Below the pieces are notes generated by a model, which saw nothing but the letters and a program-made list of their open reading frames with translations, was not told where the DNA came from and made no database searches. A stretch of 64,000 nucleotides of DNA from Chaetorhynchus papuensis (lineage: Eukaryota > Chordata > Aves > Passeriformes > Rhipiduridae): NCBI GenBank assembly GCA_013396525.1, contig VWYX01000662.1:124001-188000 (forward strand), read 5' to 3'. A program made the translations under genes and the position numbers. Within the stretch, counting starts at the first letter, position 1. Each line of letters opens with the position of its first letter. This document shows, one piece after another, positions 50,535 through 64,000 of this stretch.

Positions 50535-53500
50535 GGCCAGTTTTAGGATGTTTCTGGGCTTGGAGTCTTCTGGAGACTCAAATATTGTTAACTAAACACT
50601 GCCTATTTCACTAAATTCAAAGCTGATTTTTTCTTGTAAGGTGACTTAAATATGTAGACGTTTGTTATATCTAACCAGCTGTCTCTTTTTGATGGGTATT
50701 TAAATATCACAGCTGTAGATATGATTACCAAATTGATAAATAACTGGGGTTTCTTTTAAGAAAGGCATTGTTTCTGTATTGTACTATAAAATTGTATATG
50801 CTTCAGTGAAAATAGTGCCTGAATTGTTACATAATGTCTATTTGTGGCTTTTGAGTAAACTCTCCTGTGCAATCTCTACATACTTGAACTTGAATTTAAA
50901 AACAAAATGTTGTTTACAGACATTTCCTCAGCAATTTCAGTTGCATCTGATAGCTCCAATTTGAATGGCTTGCTAGGGAAGAATTTGCCTTTCAGGGACA
51001 AAATAGCAATTGTACACAGTCATCTACTTTTACATGTTCCATTAATACCATTTACTCAAGCAAGACAAGAACCAGTTTTATAACATATTTTGAGAATCTG
51101 TAAGACTATAAGACTTTTTGCTTTACGTAGATAATATGCAGTATGATAGATTGGGGGAGACATTGTTCAAAGAATAATTTGAAAAAGCATATAAGAATTT
51201 TGATATCTCAGCAACTGTAATATTGCTTAAGAAGTCATGGCATTATGTAGTCAATCCCTTAAAATGCAATAATAGAAAATTTTAATATTTGTAATGGAAT
51301 TTTTCTCACTTGATTATTATAATTGGCTCAATAAGTAACACATTTATAAATTTTGTGTTGGCAGTGCCAGCAGAACAAAGGACTTAACATGAGAGTGTGC
51401 AAATAGACGTTGTTTAACTTTATAGCAATAATTATTAATGGGAAGATGTTTCATAAATGATTTTCAAAAGGATACACATCGCGTCAAGAGCTGGTCTTTA
51501 CTGCTGTCGAACTCTGAGAACCACCCTGATCTGATGCAATAGGTTTCTCAAAAGAAGGGAATAGTTTATTCTCCCTATTAGCAGTGCATGGGGCAAAAAT
51601 ACTGGATTTACAGGGGAAGTTAAGAAGATATTTTTGTCTAGTGATAAAGGGGATGAAGCACAGGAAGTACATTACTTGTCAAGGCTATGGATTTCTCCAG
51701 CATCAGAAATCTTTTATGGCTACGTGAGATTGGCATAACCAGGTATAGCTCAGTTTCATGAGAGCAGGACTTTCAGGTCCCTTTCAGCCAGGGAAAACCA
51801 CTTGAATACATTAAGCAGTTTCGTGTTGTCTATTATATGGTACTGTATAGAGGCCCCATTGTAAAGTTATTGATTTGACTTTTTTTTTTTGGTAAGGACA
51901 TTATTATTTTTCTCACGTTAGTCATGTGAGATTATGTGATTTTTTTTTTAGAAATATTTGTCCTGGTAAAATGATTTTTTGTGTCATGCTGTTAAGTTTT
52001 ATTATTGATAAAATTAATAATATTATTGTTATTTAGTAGTAGTATTTACATAAGAGGTTTGGAAGAAAGTTTTGCTAGGACTAAGAGGAGCAGAAAAAAA
52101 AAGGAGAGCTGTTAAGAGGTGATAGCATGATCCTTTGTGCTAAATATGTTCAAAACATAGAAAATTACCTTGTCTTAACATAAGCTCAATATGTTGTGGG
52201 AAGTTGGAAGTTCACAGCTAATGCTTTGACAATTTGTACAGAAGTAGCTTTGCCAGAGAGGCAAATGTTTACTTTTTGTGTGTCTGAAAAAGAAAACTAT
52301 AAATACTATGTTTAAACTGCTTTTAAAATAAATATTTTTAAATAAGTATATTGCTTTGGCTTCTTTAAGAAACACCTCATTACTGCAGTGATCTTCAGGG
52401 TGCTTTTAATCAGAAAATCATGTAAATTGGTAGACTAGTTGGCAGCTAATAGGCTTCAAGCTTTGGATGAATTATTTTGTGCTCATACAAGTAATAGGCA
52501 TATTAAATCTGAGCATTTCATCATCAAATCTCTAATAAAAGTGAACACATTGAATAGTCATACTTAGAACTTGTAAAGTGCTTTGCTGGTCTGAAGCATT
52601 GCACTGAAAAATTGCTATCAGAACCCTGTGTGTTGTTATCACTTCCTCAAGAAAAAATATTAACCCAGCTAAAGCAGTCAGTAATGCAAATTGCATTGAT
52701 GGGAGATGTGTATCAGAGAGGTTTCTTGGTTCGTTTGTACTCTTCCCTGGATATTTGCTGTTACAAGACATGGAGCAGATGGACCTTTCCTGTGATCCAG
52801 TCCAACTGTTTTTGTTTCTTTGAGGTAGAAAAAAATAGGTTAAAAAAAAAAAGAAAAATAGTGCATAAATAAGAAATCTATAGTTTTGTGAACTTATTTG
52901 CATATGCAGTTCACTGACCTTGAATTCACTTGCAGGCACTTTGTGAAGCAAATAGGAATTATCGAGTCCAGTTGTTAACCTAAAAGTCTTATGTATCTTA
53001 ATTGACTGAGTGACACAGATATAGATGTCTTCATTTTATTAGGTGAATCCCACTCTCTGTCTGAATCCAGCTACTCATGACGTTGCCATTTAAATCTGAG
53101 ACAATATGCTCTTGACTGACAGTGGCAAAAAAACGGTGCCCTAAAACTGCAGGTAGTTACCATGCAAGTACACGAATTTTATTCTCGGAGATGGTGGGTG
53201 GGGTGTTTTTATTAAATCACTAATGAGGATAGGTGGTAGAAGATGAAGATGGACTTTGGGGTTAGCTGTGAGGGCTACCAATTTCCGCAGCTGTGGTAGA
53301 AGTTACCACCACTTGCAAGATGTGTGCTCTTTTTTAGGACCTGACTTACTGCTTAGTGTAGCACAGTTTAGAGCTATGGAGGGGAGTGTGAATTATGCAA
53401 CTTGTATACTAGATTTTTCTGGCCAAATATTGTTCACTACAGTTTTCTGACTGCTTCATATTAAACTTGTCTAGCCTCATTTTCTGCTGCTTGCACCACT

Positions 53501-55070
53501 TGTCTGTGTCAAGAGAAATATTCTCAAGTCAAATATGAGAAAAGCAGGGCATTCCAAAACATAAACCACATCTGAATCTTTCTCCCTGAACTGGCTGTCA
53601 GATTGTTGTGTGAAGGCTGCATTGGAAACCCGGTGCTGTGCACATCCCATGTGCAAAGTGTAGCTTTGAGCTGGGTGTGTTGCTGTTCCTGCTTCCAGAG
53701 TGCACTGAAGGATCAGGCCCATGTCACACACATATGTGGTTTGTGCTGGTTTAGATTAAATTACATTCCATCAGTGCTCTAGATTTTATTATCATCAAAA
53801 GAAACATTCAATTCACCTCCCATTTAATCTCCCCTCTTCCTCCTCTCCTATTCAAGACTGAGAACAAATGTTGAATGAAATTATTTTAAACCCACACATT
53901 TGAGACATATTAAATTTAATCTTTCTTGTCCTAGGACGTTTGAAGTTGTCTGCTTTGTCAATTATCAACATGCTGGCTTCTGACGGACTTTATTCAATAC
54001 TCTTCTGTTTCATTATAGAAAAGTAAATTAGAATTGCGGGTTTAGAATATATTTTCTCTCTTTTTATGCAGTGTTTCTAAGAAATATAAGTTTTATGTTT
54101 TTAAGTATTCCAATTTTTAATCTTCAACCTAAAATTTGTCTTTTGACACAGTGGCAAGACACATTTGCTTATGGAACTCTTCAATGTCTCTTCAAGACAA
54201 TACATCCTCTACCCTAATGTCTTGGTATCTATCTATTAGATTTCTTGTATTAACTGAATAGGAATCATTTTAACATACACTTTTTTTTTTTGATGATGTA
54301 TCTAACGGCAGGCAATATTATTTTTCTTTTTCTTCCATAGGCTTTGCTTATCCACCCACTTCCTTTTTTGTTGTGATGAATTTCCTTTGTAGTTGATAAT
54401 AGTGATTTTCTGATTTGACATCCCTCAGGCTCTGCCTTCTAAATCAATATCATCTTTCAGTGAATGTTGTTGTGGTGAGCTCCCCTCCCCCATCAAAGAA
54501 TACTTAAGAATAACCCAAGTGAAGATTTTTTATGATATGTCAATTTACTTGCTCTCTTTATGTCTGTTTCTCAGTCAAATATAAATCAATTATTGTCTAA
54601 AGGTTTCTCATTTTCTACTCTTATAAATTGCTACAGTCCAGATTTTTGTTTTCCAGGCTGGCATTTATCTTTGTCTTGTAGCTGTCCACATTTTGAAGTA
54701 TACAAATACCATAGACCCCTGACGTTCCTTCATTAAATGTATTTGAGGTGTTGACCAGATTATGGAAGTCATCAATTCCCTCTTAAGACAGAAAATGCAT
54801 CTAAAGTTCTGTGGAAGAGGGGGAGAAATAAACTCTTTGTTTGCTTACTCATCTGGGAAACTACAGTCTGTTGCCAAAGCCAGTTATCATGAGCTTTGAT
54901 TAGAAACCAGCAAAGACAGCTGCTGAAAAACATAGTGAGAAAGATTTTATCTGCTTAGAGAAGAGTTCCTTTGACTTTGGAAGAGCAGAGGGACATCGCT
55001 TGGGGAATATGAATATGCATTCTTTTTAATATGTAGATGGCTATGGATGTAGATATTCTAGCTTGCAGTG

Positions 55071-55088
55071 GTTGTTGTTGTTGTTGTT
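55071..55088 (+). repeat. (GTT)6 microsatellite
   Basis: Six perfect GTT trinucleotides. Confidence 0.92.
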
Positions 55089-56226
55089 ACAGTGTCACTC
55101 TGTCTTTCTCTCTCAAGACTCTTTTATGACCCGAGGGTGCTTTTTTCTTTAATTTTAATTATTTGTGTTGCATCCATATGTGCAGACTTTGAGTATATCA
55201 GATTTTGTAAAATGTGCCCATGAATTCATTTGGCTTTAGCTGAGTGATCACAAGTTTCCTAGTTTAAAGTCTTCCTAACAGAAGGAAGGGGGAATCTGTA
55301 CTGGTTTAGAGATACATGGTTCGTTGCTATGTTTCTGAGTGGTTTTGTCAATGTCATTCCATTTATCTGGTGATTTTCTCTTCTCAACACAAAGTTTCAA
55401 GAATTTGAATTCAGAATCTTAGATATTTTGCTGGAAAAGCTTGTTAACCTATGAAACTTCTTGACTGCAGCAATTTTGGAGGTTTTCTTGGTTTTGAAGT
55501 TTTTCCAAGTTGCTGAAGGATTTTATATACAGAAATACTGTGTTGTTGACAAAGTGAACCTGAGAAGGTCATTACTGATGTTAACATTTCACACAGAGCC
55601 AGTTCCGTTTCCCAGAGCTCTGGTGCTCTGCTTCTGTGCACAACTGGGCTACTGTGGTGTCTCACAGCCAGCAAAAAGAGGAATGTTTTGTTGCCTTTCT
55701 AGTTTCTTCCATTTCTGATAGTCTGACCTTCTCCCAGTGCCAGTTTGGGAATCACTGAACCATTTGCTGAGCCAGATCCACTCACAGGCTGCACAGAAAA
55801 CTCTCTTTTCTACCCAGGATAATTTTCTGCTGAGCCTGGGGGGTCATTGGTCTCATGAAGTGCCTGGTGATTACCAGAGCTGGAGTTAGGTGAAAATGGT
55901 GTTAGTTTATGAGCGTGGATGTGGGAGAGGGAAGAAGTGTCCAGGGAAGGGGCATGAACAGATGATTCTGTGCGCTTGGATGGCATCACCTTGTTGTGAA
56001 CTGGCAGCTTAAGGTGGATGCGTGTCATGCTGTGCCTTTCCCACTTCAAACCTAGAATGATATTAAGAGCTTCTCAGTCAGGAGTCAGTCATGGCTTCTT
56101 TCTGTCATAGTTCCATAATATTTGTACTTATTTTGTTATGTTAATAGCTGACCCTTAAGGAAAATATAGAGTAATTCTGTTTCAAATGCTGTAGAGGTTT
56201 GCACGTTTTTGATAGGATTTTGGTAG

Positions 56227-56380
56227 GGGTGGTTAGCTCAGTTGGTTAGAGCAGGATGCCAGTAACACCAAGGTTGTGGGTTTGATCACTGTACAGGTAA
56301 TTCACTTGAGAGCTGGACTCAGTGATCCTTGTGGGTCCTTTCCAACTCAGAATATTCAGCAAGTCTGTGATTCATTCTCT
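56227..56380 (+). mobile_element. tRNA-Ile/CR1 composite SINE (TguSINE1-like)
   Basis: The first ~73 bases resemble tRNA-Ile. They contain an intact A box (TAGCTCAGTTGG, 56234-56245) and a B box with changes (GGTTTGATCAC, 56279-56289, versus canonical GGTTCGANNCC). The next ~80 bases are a CR1-type tail: gctggactcagtgatccttg, tgggtcctttccaactcaga and tctgtgattcattctc. This head-plus-tail design is that of TguSINE1, a passerine SINE thought to be moved by CR1 machinery. The expected anticodon region reads ccagtaa instead of ctaataa and the acceptor stem is not paired, so it is not a working tRNA gene. It is the best lineage marker in the window. Confidence 0.9.
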
Positions 56381-58222
56381 GTCATTACTGTAATTGAAAA
56401 AATAGCCATCTTCTAAGGCTTGTTTCAACATTTCAGTTTAAGAACTCCACATTTAGGACATTTTCTGGATTAGGTACTTAAATTTGGACTGACATCCATT
56501 TTCTGTAATCCACTATGTCTTATTTTCAACGGTTATCTGTGATTTTGAAACATGTATCTGGGGTTTTCTGCATTTTGATTTTGGTGCCTAAGAGGTCTCA
56601 TCTTTGGAAAATGTTGACTGCATAGTGTGCAAATATTGCTAGACCAAGATTAATACATATGGACATGTGTTTATCCAAGGTGAATGTAAGGTGTTTTCAG
56701 CATCTGTGAAAGTGGATGGCATGAAAAGAGAAAATGAAATGACATGGGAAGAAATACTGTAGTAACTAATCATGAATATTCCAATATTTGAAGTAACTGA
56801 TACAGCACAATAGCAGTAAAATGAAAATATGGGGCTCAGCTTTGACAGAATGACTAGAAGAAAGCTGTGAGAAGGATAAAAAGGTTATTGATACTCCAGA
56901 CAAAGAAGGGCAGCCCGAGCAATGTCAGTGACCCCAGTGGGAGGAAATATAAAAGGAAGATTTTTGACGCCTGAACCTGGGTTTCTCAGGCAGAGCAGAT
57001 GTTTTTAGTTCCACACCTGGCTTCTGCTCAGGAGTGGCAGTGTCCATGGTGTAGATGCACAAAAACAATACTAAGCGAATGTATCTGACATATTTTTATT
57101 CTTTTATTGTAATTACTTGATTTCCTTGAATCCTCTGTTTGAAGCAACATTGTTTAGAGCAGAGCAGCAGTAGTTCAAATTCCATTTTTAATTTGAAAGC
57201 AATAGGATTAAGTTACCTGGCAAGAATTCAGTGGTCAGGGTCTTGACATTTAAAATCATTTATTTTACAGGATTAGACAGATTTCTTTTTCATCTCTAGT
57301 AGTTGAAAAAATTAAGCACATTCCTTGCATTAACATAAAAACCATTGCCTATAGAGAGTGTTTAAGTAACTCTTAGTCTCTTTCATGGCATCCTTTGGTT
57401 TTGTAGTGAGGATGTTATGATCCACTTTATAAAAACACAATCTTTTCAAGAATTGTAATACTTTCTTATAGAATTGTATTTCTATTTCAATTAATTTGCG
57501 CTCTGTCTTGCAGTATCATTGGCAAAAGCAAACATAAAATACATTTCTTGTATGGCAGTGAACAGAGTGTTATGTGGGATGCTGCAACACAGCAATGAAT
57601 GCAATGTCAGTGTATTTTGAAGGTCAGACATAGTGAATCAGCTACATCTGTGAGGGTACCTGACTCCAGGTAAGAACAGCTTTTTGAGAGGAAAAGATAT
57701 GGAGAAATTGAGCACTAAATTTACCTCACTGGGTCCTCACATCTTGGTACACAAAATTCCCTGTGTTTGTGGAATGCTCAGGGAGACCTGAATGAGGTTT
57801 TTTTTTTTTTAATGCCTTTGCCTAGACCTTGCTACTGTTTGATTTAACATGGATATCAGAGAAGCTCCATGTAGTTCAAGCCCCAATGTGTTTGGTGTAA
57901 CTGTACAGCAAATAACTAATCTTCACCCCTTGCTGCTTATAGTTAGGGTGAGACAAACAGAAGCAAGAGTAAAGCCAGAATGAGAGAGAAGGAAAAAATA
58001 ACAGATAGTTACAATTTTTAGCAAAGTTCTTAGTAGAAGATTATAATAGCATATTTTATACTGAAGTACGTGAGTATATAAATAGGGATTATATGTATTT
58101 TGTAATTATGGGGTGTGATTATGTGGTGCATTTTGTTCGTTCAAGGACATATTAGGCATTAGATAATTATACAGCAATGATGCCAAATCTGACATTAAAA
58201 TTAGTGCTTTGAGATTTATACC

Positions 58223-58237
58223 TTTTTTTTTTTTTTT
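58223..58237 (+). repeat. Poly-T tract (15 T)
   Basis: Fifteen consecutive T. No retroposed body could be identified on the complementary strand. Confidence 0.85.
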
Positions 58238-58642
58238 AAGAAAGACCTTAAACAGTAAGGCCTTCAGGTATGTGCAGTGTTTACTGACTTGTTAAGATGT
58301 TACTGTGCCCTTCCCTGAATCTGCTCATTTCAAAGGCTTAACCCTTTAAAATATTCTATTCAGCTCATTACTGTAGCAAGCTGTGACACTTAAATAAAAC
58401 AAAGATTACATTCTCAGATCAATGACAGATCACACAAAAATGCTTTCTTCCATCCTCGCTTCTGACCATATGTTTAAAAAGCCACAGGAAGCCAGCCTGT
58501 AATCTGTGGTTAAGAGTTTAAAATCACATGCATTTTTTGTGCCACATACGTGTAGAGTGCTGTAATAGTTTGTATTAACTCTAAAGGCTGTGTGATTTGA
58601 CCTTGACATCTGTCAGATATCCTCTCTCACACACGCCCCCAC

Positions 58643-58657
58643 AAAAAAAAAAAAAAA
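58643..58657 (+). repeat. Poly-A tract (15 A) followed by purine-rich tract
   Basis: Fifteen A then gaaaaggagggaagggg. It is preceded by a short CA/CG-rich stretch (cacacacgccccc). Confidence 0.85.
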
Positions 58658-61600
58658 GAAAAGGAGGGAAGGGGCATTTTGGAGCTCACATATGTGTATA
58701 TGATTTCACTTCCCTTAGAACTACCTCCCCTGGTTACTTTGTATTTTCAGTGCTGTTTTCCTGTGTGCTAAAATTTTACATATGATGTATATGAATACTC
58801 TTCTTTTTGAATAATTTTGGTCTGAGAAGTAGTATTTTCACACTGATTCCTCAATGCCTTCAGCAGATAGTCTTCAAACCTAGAGCGATGCTTTAACTGG
58901 TAGTTTCTGCATGGAGGTTGAACAAACCTCATGCAAAAGTTTCTCATGAAATCCTGAAGCATGCAGCAAGGAGGAGAGAAAATTGTACAAAACTAGGCTG
59001 CAATACCTATATAAGGAAATTTGAGGGGCTTCTCTTAGTTTCTGTGACAATGAATGTTGTCTCTGCAGCATTGCTCTCCATAGCATTGTTACCAGGGTAA
59101 CTTTAACCAGCTTAAAATTGAATGCCTCAAATAATGGAATGTCCATGCCCATCCTGAGAAAATTTTTCCGTACTAAGATGCGTGCGAATCACCTGATTTT
59201 TTTTGAGGATGACTGTATCAGGCTTATTTTATAAGACAGCACAATACCTGCAAAGCTGCACCAATCCCTTTGAAATTATTTGTGGCTTCAGTGGACAGAC
59301 CTGTACATTCTGTTCAGAGTGGCCTGTTAGTGTTTAGGGAGCACTGTTTTGCAGTCGTTTTATAAAGACAGAGGAGAGGGAAAGATGTCTGTAAATATTC
59401 TAGACCTATTCCCGTCTTAAGACAGTGTCTTGACCCTTGAGAATATTCACTTAAAATCTCAGTTTCTAAACTGCTCCTTTAGTCACTTGAGTTTCAAGGA
59501 TATTGGTTTGTCTTATTTAGCTGTTCGTGTAAATTTTATGGACGGACTGCAGTGACACATAATAGTTTTTGGTGCTTTGATAGGTAAAAATAGATAAAAT
59601 AAGAACATTTTATCTGACGAAGAATCTAAGAAATTTCAAGAAGCAAGTTTGCTCAAAGAAAGAAGCTGATTTAACAATGCTGTGATTTATATATCACCAG
59701 TGGGAGGTGGCATGTTTAATACTGTGTAGAAGCATAAGGCTCTTATTGTCTGTGATAGTATTTGAAGTGTATTTTTCCTTTCTAAATTTGCAATCCATAG
59801 CTATAGCAACAAATAAATATAGCAGTCACATTTACAACAGAGTTATTATGTTTTACATTTGCTATAAAAGGTATATTTTAAAATAATTCTCAGAAGATAG
59901 ATTATAGCAGTTTTACATCAGGGTTAGCTTCCTAATGGGTCCTCAGAGTGAGAATGTGCAGCATTTGCTGTTTATTAAAATGAACCACTAAGTTTTCTAG
60001 ACCTGGTGTTAATGTTATGAATTGCATTAGGAATTAGATTTTCAAACTATGCATGTGACTGTATTTCAGAATACTCCATTCTTTTTTTATATCAATTATC
60101 TCAGGAATTTCATGGTTAACTACAGTTTGCCACAGTTATAAAGCAGGAACTCCTATTTATTGGTCAAGTACTATATTTATGTTTGAACAAAACACCTTTT
60201 GTTTTACTTTGCTTATCAACAAGCACTACTGTTTTCAGCTAAGGTTACATTTAATAATTAGGTTTTCTAGGGGCAAGAAGTCAACTATATCTTTAATGAG
60301 TTCAGTGACATCACTAGGGCTGCTTATGCTCCTTGGCAATAGTCTGCTTTGTGTGAGCAGATCACATTAGCTTTAAGAGAGTAGCACAGATGCCAAGGTC
60401 AGGGCATTGGTAAGTAAGAGATCTTTGAGTAAAATAAAGACCTAAAACTATCTGAGGCAAGGGAACAATGAACTGCTGTTCAGCAATATGGTTGCAGCTC
60501 TCTTAAGTTATTTTGTTCTGCATTTGAGAGTTTCCTATGTATCCTTTGCCTGTGACAGTTGGGTGAGGAGCAAGGAGGATCCTGAAGGTTTGGGCTAAAA
60601 GTGGTAAGAAGAAAAAGTATGCTGATGCCATGGTAGTACTGCCCTTTCTGCAATTTTTCATGTTTGAGCACTCCAGACATGGTGGCAACTTTAATCTATG
60701 ATGCAACACTCATAATCAATTGGAAATTTGCAGAAGGAGAGTTTGGGGTGGAAGTGTTTTTTTAATACCTGGTTGAGAAGGCCTGCTTTTGTAGTTGGTC
60801 TGTGGTTTGGCACTGACAAACAGAAGTATAGTGCAAAAGGGTGTTGTTTCATCTCTGTTCAAAAGGCAAAATTGGCAAATTCTCACCCATTTGTGTTTCA
60901 TATTCCTTTAGATTGTGTATAGAGGAAGAACTGCACCTGCTTTTTGCCTTAAGTCAGAGAGAAGGCCAGGGGACAGAATTAGTGCAAGCAAAATGGAAAG
61001 GAACGCAGTGAAACAAGTCCCTGAAGAGAGTAAGAGCCAGTAATGGGTGTTAGAGCAAGTAGAAAAGACAGGAGAAAGTGCTGAAGAAAAGGAGTCTGAA
61101 CTGGAAATAGCCTTCAACCAAAACCAGAGTGTTCACAGGGAGAAGTGGGAATAATACACAGACATTTGTATGAGATTTAAAAATTGCGCATCCCATTAGG
61201 CGGAGTAACGTTCATCCATGTGTTGCATACTGTTGGAAATGTTAATTTTTTTCCATGGCACTTGCCAGCTTGCTCTCATAGATTCAAAATGCAGCCTCTA
61301 CTGGTTGTGTTAGAACTAGCTGAGGAATAAACATGCCCAATTACTGAAATATGTCAGACAAAAAAGATGCCATACATAGAATGAGGGAAATAGGAAGAGT
61401 GCTTTTCCCTCAAGGGGGTTGGCAACAATAACAGTAAAAGTTAACTACATGCATTCATTCCAAGTGATTTAAAAACTTAAAACGTCATAGCACATTTTTC
61501 ATGTGATGGCTTTATCATATTGCCAGGGCAAGGTACCCTTACTGCTGGGATGCAGAGCTATGCAGGCAAGCACTCAAACCTACCAGACCTACCAGCTTGG

Positions 61601-63235
61601 AAGCTCCTTAATGACTAATGCCTGAAAAATGAGGTGCCTGGACTGGGGAGAGGCTTCATGTTTAATTTAGGATTGTTTGGTGCCCTGAGCTCTGCTTCTG
61701 TGCGTGACCAAAGCCGAGCTAATCCAAGTATCTTGACATTTCTCTGCCTACTCCCATCTGTGTGCGCGGAGCACAGCGAGCGAGCACTGACTCAGCTGGA
61801 GGCCTTGCACAATGTGTTGCGGTGGCTGCTGAAACAAAAGGGAGCCAAGCTCATCATCTGACACCAGAGTGGGTACAGCAGCACTTAGCAAATGAAAGAT
61901 GGGAATTTGTTTTTCACCTTTTTGTGCTTCATTTCTTCCTTTGTCACAACTGTGCCATTGTAGAACAAAAAAATTCCCTGGGACAGAAGAAGAGACTATA
62001 AATCTTTCCCTGAAGTGTATGGGGTCTTGCTGAGGATTCCCAGCTGTTTATGCCCTTGCCATTTTTTGTTCTGGCTGGTGACTCTTTCAATGTATATTGT
62101 ATAAATGGATCTCCAAATTCTTTAAGCTATATCTTTCATTGCATGAGTCCCAATTTTACTAAGCAATGGGATGGCAGAGCTGAAATGGTTTCTCCTGTCA
62201 TGTAATGTCATACTCAGTTTTTCAGGTGTGTTGCCTTGTATATTTAGAGAAACAGCTGGTTTCTAGGGCGTGGGTTGGAGGCCTGAGGAAGAAATTGTTT
62301 TCCTCTAAGCAGGTTTATGGGAGCTAGTTTGCTGTGATTGATTGCGAGAGTCTAGGTGTCTGAACACCAAAACAAAGGCAGGAAGAAAAAGGTGGGGGGA
62401 AAGGAAGAAAAACTGACATCTGAGTAAACAAGTTGTTCGATAAATACAAGCCACAAGAGCTCCTTCATTCCGTATGCAGCTTGCTCAGGTTTCCATGAGA
62501 AAATCTTGCCAGTAGGAAATGGCAATACAGATTTTAATCTGTAGGGAAAAGCAAGACTGCCAGATCAAATACAGCACAAATGCCCACACGTTGCTGTCTT
62601 CTGGCTCACAGACCCAGTTACTGCCTTCAGCCACTGCTCCCAGGTTAGTCCCCTCTGCCCATCTCAGCACCTCCTGCTTTCCCACGCAAAGTTTGCCATC
62701 AGCGCTTTCCACTCCTGCTGGGATGATACTTTCCTTCTGTATGAAACACTAAATGGAACTGGTACCTTACATCCTAAACAAAGGAAAACAAACATCTTTG
62801 AGACCCTCTCCTCATGAAGAAATCTCTCTTGATTAGCATTATTGACCCAAATATGGGTCAGGTAGTCATTTCAGTGATTCTCCTGGAGCTCTTGGGATAC
62901 TTTCCTGAAGCTTGCCACACATGAAGGTTTTCCTGCTCAGCATCATTTCCTGACAGAGCTCTCAACATCCTGTCACTGACCTTGTCCCTTAGAAAAGCAA
63001 TTCACACATCACATGCTGTAGGATTAGGAAGGAGCATTTCTGTGCTTTTGACTCAATATAGTGTACCAAATACTCGGTTTGGACCTGTAACAATTGGCTT
63101 ACAGGACACCTTGTTCATGCAGTAGCATTTAAAGAGTGTGTCAATGAAATAAATGAGGAGCTGGCCCAGCTGAGAGTGCTGCTTTTTAATGAGAGCTCAG
63201 TTCTTCCCTGAAACTTCCTATCTCCATAATGAATG

Positions 63236-63270
63236 TGTTATCAGACATTGATATGTTATCAGATATTAAA
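63236..63270 (+). repeat. 18-bp imperfect tandem duplication
   Basis: tgttatcagacattgata is followed immediately by tgttatcagatattaaa. Confidence 0.85.
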
Positions 63271-64000
63271 TAGTGTAGTGTTAGCACCACGGGCTTTCTT
63301 CAAGGCCTGTTCATGGTTCAGGCCGATGTTTTAACTCCAGTGCGGGGATTCCACTGCTGGACAAACAAACCTCTTACTGCTGTGGCATATGTGCAGTAAC
63401 CATGTGCCAGCCTAGCAGACCATAAATATGCAGCAGCTACGAAATCCAATGAAAACTGAAATGCAGAAATTTGCTTGGTTTATTCTCTTTTGGAGTATCA
63501 GGAGCTCAGATCTTGAAAACTTGGTGATGGATCATCCTATACTCTGCTGCTGAAAAGCAGCATTAAGAAAGTTGTTGTTTGCCAACTTTTCAGAAGTGTG
63601 CTGTCAAATAAACCCATATCTTATCTAAGATAGGAATTGCATTAAAAACCTCACTAAAATGTAAATTAGATTTTACTTCCTTCTAGACAGAGTTCATTCC
63701 TTAAAGGTATGTCTTTTCCCTCAGAAGTATTCACCATAGTTTTTTATTAGACCCTTGATCATAGTTTACCGTGTCTTCCGTTATGTTTCCAACTGCCCAT
63801 GGAGTGTGGGCTCTCTGTGAATGATCTGGTGCTGAGTTTGATGGGTAATCTCAGCAGTCCTGTGAGCTGTACAGGTTAGAGCTGGGAGAAATTCAAATGT
63901 GACCAGACTAGCCATGTGTCACGGCACTTTATGCCTGCATATACTGCACCAAACGCAGTTATGCAATGGAGAAGATTATCAAAGATGTTTTGAAGGTTGC

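Larger units (their letters stand above)
33234..64000 (+). other. PARD3: PARD3 intron downstream of the 255-bp exon (partial)
   Basis: This is the 5' part of a large intron starting at donor gtaggc. The next exon, expected to begin by completing the AG-split codon (Ser in mammals), is not seen before 64000. The intron contains three CR1 fragments, one tRNA/CR1 composite SINE, two adjacent perfect hairpins, short tandem duplications and poly-A/T tracts. Long stretches such as about 38-43 kb, 45-48 kb, 51-54 kb and 57-64 kb hold only AT-rich unique-looking sequence with no element I can name. Confidence 0.85.

Noticed and set aside
56227..56299. Functional tRNA-Ile gene
   Set aside because: The acceptor stem does not pair, the B box is altered, the anticodon loop is changed, and a CR1 tail follows directly. 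It is a SINE head.
1..64000. CRISPR arrays, bacterial genes, rRNA, viral or toxin genes
   Set aside because: No regularly spaced direct repeats, no long coding frames with bacterial signals, and no recognisable viral polymerase, capsid or envelope motifs were seen on either strand.

Overview
This window looks like vertebrate nuclear DNA, almost certainly from a songbird. It is AT-rich and intron-like, with no operons or dense coding. The repeats are CR1 LINE tails plus one SINE that joins a tRNA-Ile-like head to a CR1 tail. That architecture matches TguSINE1, which I know from passerines (zebra finch).

The only protein-coding gene I can support is PARD3 (the polarity scaffold Par-3), on the + strand. 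Two internal exons of its 3' half are present. A 111-bp exon at 15421-15531 encodes 37 residues, including FGKHRKDDKSEKTGKI and TSEEERIRMKQEQER. A 255-bp exon at 32979-33233 encodes 85 residues, including REFRERQARERDYAEIQEF, ALNARPQSPREG and ALYAQVKKPRNSK. Both are flanked by AG/GT splice sites and join in frame through a split Arg codon. Both are phase 2-2 and divisible by three. Together they make a charged, probably coiled-coil segment of the C-terminal scaffold.

The rest is intron: more than 15.4 kb upstream (1-15420), 17.4 kb between the exons (15532-32978) and more than 30.7 kb downstream (33234-64000). The upstream intron has two worn CR1 pieces and simple repeats. The middle intron has the most regulatory-looking content: a CpG island at about 20390-20960 with a G-quadruplex motif and a 21-bp duplication, followed by AT-rich, homeodomain-motif-rich blocks that look like conserved non-coding elements. 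The downstream intron carries a pair of neighbouring perfect hairpins near 37.35 kb, an opposed pair of CR1 fragments near 43.6-44.1 kb, and the SINE at 56.2 kb.

The many short open frames elsewhere look like chance frames. None showed a recognisable domain, and GC-rich or simple-repeat tracts explain several of the longest. I found no viral genes, CRISPR arrays, rRNA or functional tRNA genes. The least explained observations are the intronic CpG island, the twin hairpins, a 13-bp-stem inverted repeat near 29.95 kb, and a split 24-nt TATA-containing motif shared by two sites 40 kb apart.
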